64,000 nucleotides of DNA from Ectobius pallidus (lineage: Eukaryota; Arthropoda; Insecta; Blattodea; Ectobiidae). The stretch covers positions 89,541,882-89,605,881 of the forward strand of contig CAXKWD010000005.1 of NCBI GenBank assembly GCA_964059195.1. Reading direction: 5' to 3'. Position numbers and translations under genes: made by a program. The notes below the pieces were generated by a model. The model was given only the letters and a program-made list of their open reading frames with translations, was not told the origin of the DNA and did no database searches. This document shows positions 34,330 through 43,620 of the stretch, piece after piece (the stretch's first letter is position 1; every line of letters starts with the position of its first letter).

Positions 34330-35545
34330 ATAATAATAAAATCAGGTAGACTGATGTAACAAAGTGCCAGAATGGTTTTGTTTAATCAGTTATGATTGCA
34401 ATTATGATATACAGGATACGAAAAAAAGTCAAATTGGCCAGTTTCGGGATTTGAACCATGAAACTCCAGAACGTGAGGCCAAGACGTTACCATCTCGGCC
34501 ACCTGGGTCAGTTTAACGGTCTAGTTGGATAATCGCATGTAAAGCAATAGTGTTATTTGTCATAGCTAACAGTATTTTAATTTCCAAAGCCTTATAATAT
34601 CACAGTAAAACAATAGGTTATATTGTCATGATAACTGATTTGCATTTCGAAAATTCTTTCGAATACGTACATTACCATAAAATAGGCACTAAATTGAGCA
34701 TTACTCCGAAACAGGTCAACCGATTTTATCCAATATCAATAGACTCTTTCCATGGACATTATAAACGTGTAACATATATCAAGTTCCATAAAAATCCGGT
34801 AAAGCGTATTTAAGTTACCGCGTCTTTTTAAATAGACACTAAATTGGGTTTTACTCCGGTACCGATCTACCGATTTGGTCCACTATCAGTAGACTTCCCG
34901 TGTACATTATAAATGGGTATACAAAGTTTGAGGAAAATCCAATAAAGCATATTTGAGTTATCGCGACTTCTTATATATTAAAATAAAAGGCATTAAATTA
35001 AGCATTATTCCGGTACTGGCCAACCGATTTGGTCGAATATCAATAGACGTCGTTCCATGGACATTATAAGTGCGTATACGTAGTTTCATAAGAGTCCGAT
35101 AAAACGTATTTGAGTTATTGCGCCTTTAAAATAGACACTAAATTTACTCCGGTACCGGTCAACAAATTAGGTTCAAATTCAATGGGGTACTTCTCATGGA
35201 CGTCATAAATGCGTATACCAAGTTTCATGGAAATCCGTATTTAAGCTATGGCGCCTTTCTAATATAATCTATTAAAATAGGCACTAAATTGGGCATTACT
35301 CCGGTACCGGTGAACCGATTTGGGTCAATATCAATAGGGTTCTTGCCATGGACATTATAAATGTGTTTTCCAAGTTTCATGAATATCAAGAAAAAGCGTA
35401 TTTGAGTTATGGCACGTACAGACACACGGACAGGCAGGCAGGCAGACAGACAGACGGACGGACGGACGGACAGACACACAGACGGACAGACATTTTTTCG
35501 TCCCCCACACAATCTCATAAAATACCATACTGGCACTTAATAATT
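34330..35545 (-). repeat. Composite repeat: GACA tract, 110-150-bp tandem units and tRNA-like head (copy 1)
   Basis: Read on the - strand, the element starts taagtgccagtatggtattt, passes a (GTCT/GTCC)n tract (35421-35490), then at least five diverged tandem units. Each unit carries ccggtaccggagtaa, aattgRaccaaatcggtt and gaaacttggtatac-type blocks. It then reaches a tRNA-like segment (34435-34502) and ends near cctgattttattattatta. A second full copy lies in the same orientation at 41240-42440, and a partial third in the opposite orientation at 48547-49075. Confidence 0.85.
34435..34502 (-). pseudogene. tRNA-like segment (class II, Leu-like) with pol III terminator
   Basis: On the - strand: A-box TGGCCGAGATGGT, B-box GGTTCAAATCCCG, and a run of seven Ts about 10 nt beyond the 3' end (34421-34427). 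The anticodon stem is poor, so this is a tRNA-derived SINE promoter and not a functional tRNA gene. The same segment is in the second composite repeat (41345-41411). Confidence 0.65.
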
Positions 35546-35709
35546 AAGGAAAAAATACAACCTGTTTGCCTAGCAACATTAAGTTTTTTATTGAAACCAT
35601 AGAAACAGATTTGGCGAAAGTCATAGAACTCAATGGAAGGAAAATTGATGTAAGGGATTCCCTAAAAAGTCATGTATAAACTCCAATACTGGTGAGCTAG
35701 CCTTAACCT

Positions 35710-36928
35710 TCATTCATTCACAAAGGCCGCGTCCAAAGGATGTCCCCAAGGCTCAGTATTGGGACCCAAGGTCTGGAACCTGGTGTTTGATGAAGCCCTC
35801 AGACAACTTGAACAGACTCAAGGCGCTGACGTCATAGCCTATGCCGACGACGCTGTAATTATTATCGAAGGTGAGTCCAGAACAGATCTCGAACGCAAAG
35901 CTAATAGGGCACTAACAATTCTGGAAACTTGGTCCTACAAAGCAAAGCTAAAGATTTCTAAAACTAAAACAAATTCAATGCTCCTCAAGGGGAAAATAGG
36001 AAATCACCCTCCAATCATCAGGATAGGACAAGACCGGATCCCATATGTTCGAGAAACAAAGTATTTGGGTATAACCTTACAAGAAGGTAACAAATTCACC
36101 GCTCATATTCAAAGAATCAGTGCTACAGCTAACAACCTATTTCAGGCCCTAGCCAGACTTTCTGGACAGCAGTGGGGATACACATTCACTAACTACCGTA
36201 TACTTTACTCTGCTATTTTTGAGGCTATTGTCTCGTATGCTGCAAACGCTTGGGCCACTAAACTTAACACACATCACATCCGTAAACTCAAATCTGCCCA
36301 GCGACATTCTCTCTTGCGAATAACTAAAGCCTACTCCACTGTTTCGAATGATGCTCTACCAGTCATAGCTGGTGTTCTTCCTGTTGATCTCCTGCTTGAG
36401 GAACGGATAGCCAGGTACAAAGTGCGGAAGCAAATTAATTTTTAATTAGGTGCCCTTCAAATCGGACCAAGGGAATTTGAGAGCTTAGATCGATCACATC
36501 TATATGAACGCATTCACTCACAGTTAATAGATATTTGGCAGCAAAAATGGGTAGTTGCCCAAAATGGTAGAATCACTCGTGACTTTTTCCCAAATATCAG
36601 AAATAGACTTAAAATGCCATGGAATAAATTGGACCACTTCGTCACACAGGTATTAACTGGCCACGGCAACTTTGCCGCTAACTTAATCCGTTTCAATCTC
36701 ACAGACGACGATCTATGCACTTGTGAGGACAGCGAACCAGACACCATGTATCATATGCTGTATACTTGTCCTCGATATCGAGAAGCTCGACTACTCCTCC
36801 ACGAAGCCGCTAGGGCAGAAGAGGAAGCCTGGGCACCGGACCTCACGTTCTGGACGCGTAAAAACACCTTTCCTGCATTTAAAACGTTTGCAAAAACAGC
36901 ACTTCTCGAAAAGTTTATAGTAAATTAA
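35710..36928 (+). pseudogene. R1-type non-LTR retrotransposon ORF2 C-terminal half, one in-frame stop
   Basis: The frame opens with KGCPQGSVLGPKVWNLVFDE (RT motif B), has the catalytic IAYADDAVIIIEG box at about 35838-35876, then YLGITLQEGNKFTAHIQRIS and the thumb. It ends with a C-x1-C-x9-H-x4-C zinc-knuckle-like motif (CTCEDSEP...YHMLYTC) and a natural stop at 36926-36928. R1/TRAS-type elements carry such a C-terminal CCHC. A single TAA (36443-36445) interrupts an otherwise continuous frame of about 405 codons. The 5' half (endonuclease and RT fingers) is missing. The low number of lesions indicates a recent insertion. Confidence 0.93.
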
Positions 36929-37328
36929 CACACCAAAGTAGACGGTCATTTGGCCACTGCTCCAGTCCGAACGAGGTTTTTGAGGGGTTTCCCTCGTTCT
37001 TAGGCGAATGCCGTACTGGTCAATAATCCCCTCAAATAGATACACGCACTACAAATCTCTAGAATACATAACTACATGTCACTAAAAAAAAACACACTCG
37101 GGGAGATATTGCACATAAGACCTATCCGCACTTAGGTCTATCCTGCGCCAAAGTACAAAGACACAAGTACTCAGCCCAAACACGTCACACCATCAACATC
37201 CCCTACGGATGTACATAAGGGCACAATAGGTATACACACATCACATATGGTTACCAAAATTTGGTCTGACCGGAGGTTTAGGCTTAATTGCTTGGCACTC
37301 CGGGGTAAGGGTGGGAACAAAAAAAAAG
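36929..37328 (+). other. 3' UTR and poly(A) end of the R1-type element
   Basis: About 390 bp of non-coding sequence follows the ORF and ends gggtgggaacaaaaaaaaag. The A-run at 37319-37327 marks the element's 3' boundary. The next base begins sequence homologous to the introns of the exon array, so the element inserted into, or at the edge of, that array. Confidence 0.8.
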
Positions 37329-37471
37329 TCTTGAAGTTCTGCTTTTATAACTGGATAAGTCAGAAGAAATATTCACGGCTCTGTGCTTAAGAGTATGGAG
37401 TCAAGATCGTTCTTCACTGAACTATTCACAATGTGAACTAGTTTTAATTTACATTTTAATTGATGTCGCAG

Positions 37472-37617
37472 ATATTCAGACGAAGACGAATATTTCATCA
37501 ATGTCAGTACCGAAACAGCGTCCGGCGAAATTCATGGACCCTAAGGATTTCCGGAGATGGGTCCATGGCGGAGAAAGCGACGCTATAGTAGGGAAGCCCA
37601 GTATAACTTGAATACTG
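37472..37617 (+). pseudogene. Array exon A (decayed)
   Basis: Bounded by TGATGTCGCAG and an ATACTG|GTGAG donor; 146 bp. Text equivalent to QYRNS is present, but a one-base loss near 37528 relative to the sister exons shifts the frame, and stops occur in all frames (e.g. TAGTAG near 37588). Splice-like borders persist while the coding frame does not. Confidence 0.6.
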
Positions 37618-37778
37618 GTGAGATACATCAATCTGGAATGTTTATGTTCCTCCCTTTAACAGAATAGCTGAGATAAAAATTCATGGCCTTGTGCTGAAGA
37701 GCATGGTATCTTTATCTTTCTCCAGTGAACTATTCAGATTGTGAACAGTTTTTATTTTCGTTTTTATATATGTTACAG

Positions 37779-37923
37779 TTACCCGCCGAAGATGAAGGCT
37801 TCAACTAAGAGTACCGAAGCAGCGTCCTAGAGAAGGTCATGGACCCTGAAGATTTCCGGAGATGGGTCCATGGCGGAAAAAGCGGCGCTGCAGTAGGGAA
37901 GCCCCGAATAAACATAATTACTG
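37779..37923 (+). pseudogene. Array exon B (one stop)
   Basis: 145 bp, preceded by TATATGTTACAG and followed by GTGAGT. One frame runs the whole exon: LPAEDEGFN, a TAA stop, then EYRSSVLEKVMDPEDFRRWV and HGGKSGAAVGKPRINIITG. Only the stop (TAA where exons C and D have CGT) prevents coding. It starts at phase 0 and ends at phase 1. Confidence 0.6.
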
Positions 37924-38085
37924 GTGAGTTGCATCATTCTTGAGTCTTAATGTTCCTCATTTGTAACTGAATAGTTCAGACGAGAGATTCATGGCCTTAT
38001 GCTGAAGAGTATGGTGTCGTGGTCTTTCTCCAGTGAACTATTCAGATTGTGAACTGGTTTTAATTTAACTTTTTATATGTTGCAG

Positions 38086-38336
38086 TTATCAGCCGAAGAG
38101 GGAGACTTAATCCGTCAGTACCGAAACAGCGTCACCGAGAAGGTCATGGACCCTGAAGATTTCCGGAAATGGGGTCCATGGCGAGGAAGATAAGGCGACG
38201 CTGGACTAGGGAAGCTCCTCAGTACCGAAACGGCGTCGCCGAGGTCATGGACCCTGAAGATTTCCGGAAATGGGTCCATGGCGAGGAAGTTAAAGAGACG
38301 CTGGATTAGGGAAGCACCGCATATAATTCTATACTT
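38086..38336 (+). pseudogene. Array exon C (internally duplicated)
   Basis: 251 bp, acceptor TATATGTTGCAG and a weaker ACTT|GTGAG donor. It reads LSAEEGDLIRQYRNSVTEKV then MDPEDFRKW, where an extra G shifts the frame and leads to a stop. A second half-module follows (YRNGVAEVMDPEDFRKWVHG) and ends in TAG. The extra G is shared with exon D. Confidence 0.6.
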
Positions 38337-38498
38337 GTGAGTTCCATCGCTCTGAAGTCCGTATGTTCTACTTTTATATTTGAATAGTTCAAATGAGAAA
38401 TTCTTGGCCTTATTCTGAAGAGTATGGTGTTGTGATCTTTCTCCATTGAACTATTCAAATTGTGAACTGGTTTTAATTTAACTTTTTATATGTTGCAG

Positions 38499-38749
38499 TT
38501 ATTAGCCGAAGAGGGAGACTTCATCCGTCAGTACCGAAACAGCGTCGCCGAGAAGGTCATGGACCCTGAAGATTTCCGGAAATGGGGTCCATGGCGAGGA
38601 AGATAAGGCGACGCTGGACTAGGGAAGCTCCTCAGTACCGAAACGGCGTCGCCGAGGTCATGGACCCTGAAGATATCCGGAGGTGGGTCCATGGCGAGAA
38701 AGATAAAAGGGACGCTGTATTAGGGAAGCACCGCATAACTTCAATACTG
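38499..38749 (+). pseudogene. Array exon D (internally duplicated)
   Basis: 251 bp with strong borders (TATATGTTGCAG, AATACTG|GTGAGT). The first half reads LLAEEGDFIRQYRNSVAEKV then MDPEDFRKW before the shared extra G. The second half is open to the donor: QYRNGVAEVMDPEDIRRWVH, then GEKDKRDAVLGKHRITSIL. If an alternative acceptor existed, this half could still code. Confidence 0.6.
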
Positions 38750-39902
38750 GTGAGTTGCATCGCTCTTGAGTTTTCATGTTCCACTTTTATTCTGAATTGT
38801 TCAGGTGAGAAAATCATGGCGTCGATCTGAAGAGTATAGTGTCGTGATCTTTCTCCACTGGACTATTGAAAATGTGACTGGTATTAATTTCATTTTTATA
38901 TCATGTTATTAAGGACTGTATTTTTTGGTAACAACGATTTGAGCGAACTTCGTCAAAGCAGCTTACCTTAAAAAATTAACTAAGCTTAAAATAACTCCAC
39001 TAAACAAATTAAATTAACGCAATATCGCTACATTTTCCATTTCAAAATTTGATTTAAACTGTAAGATGTGTTGTTTTATCTTTCAACACTGAAACTATCA
39101 TTTAATTTAATTGCTAAATAATTTTGACCCTACTTTTTAAACGCTATATTTTAGTATTAATGCAGGTCTAATAAATGGATTAATTTTTGTAATGTCAAAT
39201 ATAGTAGGCCGCCTAGTGTATAAAATAATTTATTTCGCGGAATGCGCATCAAAATAGAAGAAAGTTAATGCCGAAATCAGCCGTTTTATTTCACCAAAAA
39301 ATTAGACTTCTAGCTATATGGTATTGTGTACTTACATGTTTTATTGCTGCTTTGTGGTAGTTGTTTGCATCGTCCTACAGTGCCATCAGTAACTCTCTGC
39401 GCAGCTCTGTTTATGCTCAACATACAGGCGTGATGTGAGTCCGTTTTCTATTGCTGGTATATTTATGGAGTCTAATAATTTCAACTGATATTGAATCTTA
39501 ACGAATATAATACAGAATTAAATCGTGATGAGTCATGGTAAGAAAACGAGTTCACTGGTAAAGATTTTAAAAATCTTCTGTAAATAGGTGACTTAATTAG
39601 AACGTTTTAACGTATTTTTCCGTTTTTTGCATACCGGATCCAACTGCCAGATGTGAAATCGACTCCGGTTAGCCAGGAGAAAAAAAAATTATATATGAAC
39701 CAACAATACTCTAGGTACCTAAAAAAATTGTAAAGTCACCAGTAAGTTGCGTCGCCTGGAGTCTTAATATTCCTCATTTGTAACTGAATAGTTCAGAAGA
39801 GAAATTCATGGCCTTATGCTGAAGAGTATGGTGTTGTGTTCTTTCTCCAGTGAACTATCTAGATTGTCATCTGATTTTAAATTAATTTAATTTATATTGC
39901 AG

Positions 39903-39959
39903 ATATCCGCCAGAACTGAAGTATTAAATCATCCAGAATGCGAGAAAGACTCATACTGA
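39903..39959 (+). CDS. Putative short terminal exon of the array
   Basis: After an intron copy ending TTTATATTGCAG, the phase-0 frame reads ISARTEVLNHPECEKDSY and stops at TGA (39957-39959). The start resembles the first residues of exons B-D (L/I-S/P-A). A different frame (39938-40177) would give an 80-residue peptide with a hydrophobic end, but it does not fit the splice phase as well. Whether either is expressed is unknown. Confidence 0.35.
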   Translation: MSARTEVLNHPECEKDSY

Positions 39960-40177
39960 TCTGCTTGCTACCTTGTTTCAAAACATTCGACTGGTCCGGC
40001 AGAAGCACACAACAGCATCCACCCAGGCCTACGTTCAGTACAACCTCATTAAATAACCAGAGACCTACCACCAACCAGTCTATCCACTATCAAAACACAC
40101 GTGGATATATTATTTTCATAATCATTCAAGTGATGATGAGCATTTTTGTTGTTATTTCGAAAGTAGCCTACTCTTAA

Positions 40178-41239
40178 ATGCGCGAGACTAAATTTCTCAT
40201 GCTAATCATAAATTTTTGCCGAATGCCAAAGAAAAAAGTACAGAAAATTTTGAGCAACCACCTATATAATGACACAAATTAAGCTAGACCTTTATTTTTA
40301 TAATTACAGTTAAGTGTCTTGATTGAATTGTTTACCTTAATCATGTAGCCTGGTAATCATGTAATTTTATGTTGGAAAAAGGAATTTTTTTCGATATTCT
40401 TTGTCTTAAAAAACAATCTGTGCTTTGTAAGCAGAAGGATGAAAAAAATAAAACAATGATTACACTCACATTTATTTATTACTGGCTGAAAAGGCCCGGC
40501 GTAGCCCAGTTTTTGTATTTTATTTATAATTCGAAATAAACTTATGGAGAACTGTCGATTTTCAAACGTCAAACCTATCATGCCTATAAAACACTAGGCC
40601 CTACTCTGTCAGAATAAAGTTCACAAAATTAAAGTTTACTTTTTGAAAGTAGCATAGTACCAATCAACATCCTCTTCATCAACAAACTTCATCCATAGCC
40701 TATACGTCAAAAAGGAATCACAAAATAAAAATGGGAATTTTTTATCCAACCTCTGTAGTGTCATACGATTTCATAAATTGGCGCATTTTATCATGTTAAA
40801 CCAATATTGCAGGGCAGTCGGCTATATCAAAGGAACCGTTAAATGTATCTGGACAGACAATGAAAGAACATAATAACATAACATAGGAATAAATAATAAA
40901 TAATTCAAAATCGCTCTCATGCATGCTGATAGCTGAAGTTAAATATATATTTCTATTTTTATTCGGCACAGGGCTTTTTCAATCTACCTCTTTCGTGAAA
41001 GTAGTTGTCATTACATGACGAGCGCAGTAATTGTACAGATAATTCTTATCAATGATTTCAATGACAGGCTGTAGGGCCTACAATAAGTTCAAGCATTCCG
41101 ATATCTTGTGACATAAGTGACTGAACCTAACATCAAATAATACAGGCTATTTCCTTAGGAAATGAATAAGATGAGAAATAGGCAATCCTCAATGAGGAAA
41201 GAGAGAAAGAAGAAAGAGAGCAACTTATACAAAAAATAA
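40178..41239. other. Non-coding, nothing recognised
   Basis: AT-rich. A candidate AATAAA lies at about 40446. Around 40490-40520 there is a ggcccggcgtagcccagttt block that looks like repeat sequence. Confidence 0.35.
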
Positions 41240-42440
41240 ATAAAATCAGGTAAACTGATGTAACAAACTGCCAGTATGTATTTCTTTAATCAGTTATGAT
41301 TACAATTATGATATGTAGGCTAGGATAAAAAAAAAGTCAAATTGGCCGGTTTCGGGATTTGAACCATGGAACTCCAGAACGTGAGGTCAAGACGTTACCA
41401 TCTCGGCCACCTGGGTAAGCTTAACGGTCTAGTTGGATAAGCGCATGTAAAGCAATAGTGTTATTTGTCATAGCTAACTATATTTTAATTTCCAAAGCCT
41501 TATAAGATCACAGTAAAACAATAGGCTATTTTGTCATGATAACTGATTAGCATTTCATAAATTCTTTCGAATACGTATATTACCATAAAATAGCCACTCA
41601 ATTGAGCATTACTTCGAAACAGGCCAACCTATTTTATCCATTATCAATAGACAACTTTCCATGAACATTATAAACGTGTATACCAAGTTTCATAAAAATC
41701 CGGTAAAGGGTATTTGAGTTACCGCGTCTTTAAAATAGACACTAAATTGGGTTTTACTCCGGTACCGGTCTACCGATTTGGTCCAATATCAGTAGACGTC
41801 TTCCCATGTACATTAAAAATGGGTATACAAAGTTTCATGAAAATCCAATAAAGCATATTTGAGTTATCGCGATTTCTTATATATTAACATAAAAGGCACT
41901 AAATTGGGCATTATTCCGGTACTGGCCAACCGATTTGGTCGAATATCAACAGACGTTTTCCCATGGACATTATAAATTGCGTTTACGAAGTTCCATAAAA
42001 ATCCGATAAAGCGTATTTGAGTTATTGCGCCTTTAAAATAGACGCTAAATTGAGTTTTACTCCGGTACCGGCCAACAGATTAGGTTCAAACTCATTAGGG
42101 TACTTCTCATGGACGTCATAAATGCGTATACCAAGTTTTATGGAAATCCAATACAGCGTATTTGAGCTATGGCGCCTTTCTAGTATAATCTATTAAAAAG
42201 GCACTAATTTGGGCATTACTACGGTACTGGTGAACCGATTTGGTTCAATGTCAATAGGGTTCTTCCCATGGACATTTTAAATGTGTATTCCAAGTTTCAT
42301 GAAAATCCGAAAAAGCTTATTTGGGTTATGGAGCGTACAGACACACGGACGGACAGACAGACAGACAGACAGACATTTTTTGTCCCCCACACAATCTCAT
42401 AAAGTACCGTACCATACTGGCACTTAATAATAATAATAAT
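41240..42440 (-). repeat. Composite GACA/tandem/tRNA-like repeat, copy 2
   Basis: Same organisation and orientation as 34330-35545: tRNA-like head at 41345-41411 (A-box TGGCCGAGATGGT, B-box GGTTCAAATCCCG), tandem units at 41585-42335, a (GACA)n tract at 42341-42376, and the terminus ending actggcactta. The two copies align throughout. Confidence 0.85.
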
Positions 42441-42509
42441 AATTATTATTATTATTATTTTGTGTGTGATGTTTACCTTTAGTACAAATATTATTCTAAG
42501 AACTAGTTT

Positions 42510-43620
42510 GCTTGCTTGGCATCTTGCTAATTTAATTATAATCTGCCTTCTCTTTTGTTAAAAAATATAATAATAGATGTAGCCTATAGGCCTATGTAAA
42601 ACAGAATTTCCAGAACTGTGTCATATTTTATATCCTTCTATTTCCTGAACTATTAATTCTACAGAAATATCATTCAGATAAATTTTACAAGAACTTTAAT
42701 GTAGTTTGATTTTGTGCATAAACTGTATTTTGCTAGAACCCATAGTTTTTTGTGTATTTAGGGAAAACTGAGGGAAATTACATTTACCGGTAAAAGTGCC
42801 CCCAACCCCCGCTCACCCCCTATCCATGGGGACGTTTACTACGTTGTTTAGGACACTTTCCCCCACATCTCTGCCAAATTTCAAAACTACATGATTGTTT
42901 TGTCCCTATTTTTCCATTCTTGCCTGCAATATAATGTATTTTCCATTACATGTACTGTGCTTGTACCGTGATCGGATTTTTAATAATTTCAACTTTAATG
43001 GTTGTGTGATGTTTCTCCACTTGTTTCATGATGTAAATATACAATATACAGCTTATGTACAAAGATATAACCCCTAAATATAGAGAAACTGCGATGTGCA
43101 GTTTTCTTTCGAAATCTCGAAATTTGACCGAATCTTAAAATTGTTATAACTTTTGAAAATTTGAAGACAAAGTAACAAATGACTACTCATTTTCAATATA
43201 ATTTATTTACCTACAACTTCTTTCATGAGAACATTGCTGTATACCTAAGGGCTGAAGCGCTAGAAGGCAAAGTGTGTCGAAAAGCGCAAGGCGTAAGAGC
43301 TTTTTTCAAAAATTTGTTATTTTCCCTGGCGGATATCTCGAAAACTATTGAGAATAGAAAGAAATGCGTAGAATCAAACTTGTAGGAAATTTTATCGTCT
43401 TGAATTTTGTACATAGCAACGTTTCTTCTACGATGCACCATTGTTTAGATATAAGCGAAAAACCTAAAATATGGACCTTCCGCGGACCCCCCTGCCCCCC
43501 GCTCACCCCCCACCTTCGGGGACTTTTAGTATGTTGTTCAGGATACTCCCTCCGACAACTCTGCAAAATTTCAAAACTACACGATTTTTTTTTTCTATTT
43601 TTCGTTCGTTGCCTGGACTA
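42510..43620. repeat. Large dispersed repeat, copy 2 (inverted relative to 32456-33570)
   Basis: Inverse of copy 1 over about 1.1 kb, from the ctagttcttagaat side near 42510 to cctggacta at 43612-43620. With copy 1 it forms two inverted arms separated by about 9 kb that contain the exon array and the R1-type element. Confidence 0.85.

Larger units (their letters stand above)
37329..39902 (+). repeat. Tandem array of exon-plus-intron modules
   Basis: Alternating 'exon' (about 145 or 251 bp) and 'intron' (about 160 bp) blocks repeat four times, with a fifth intron copy at 39733-39902. Each intron starts GTGAG, carries ttcatggccttatgctgaag- and ctttctccagtgaactattc-type blocks, and ends in a T-rich tract plus GCAG or ACAG. 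Each exon block carries the peptide text VMDPEDFRKWVHG or its out-of-frame equivalent. Between the fourth and fifth introns, 38930-39725 is unrelated sequence in which nothing was recognised. Confidence 0.85.

Noticed and set aside
35246..35602. Overlapping frames rich in Cys/Pro/Ser/Val or Gln/Thr/Asp/Gly
   Set aside because: They are translations of the (GACA)n tract of the composite repeat; the same occurs at 48525-48791.
39938..40177. 80-codon frame with a hydrophobic C-terminal segment after the exon array
   Set aside because: It is out of phase with the best acceptor (39902) and needs an internal start; kept only as an alternative in the terminal-exon entry.
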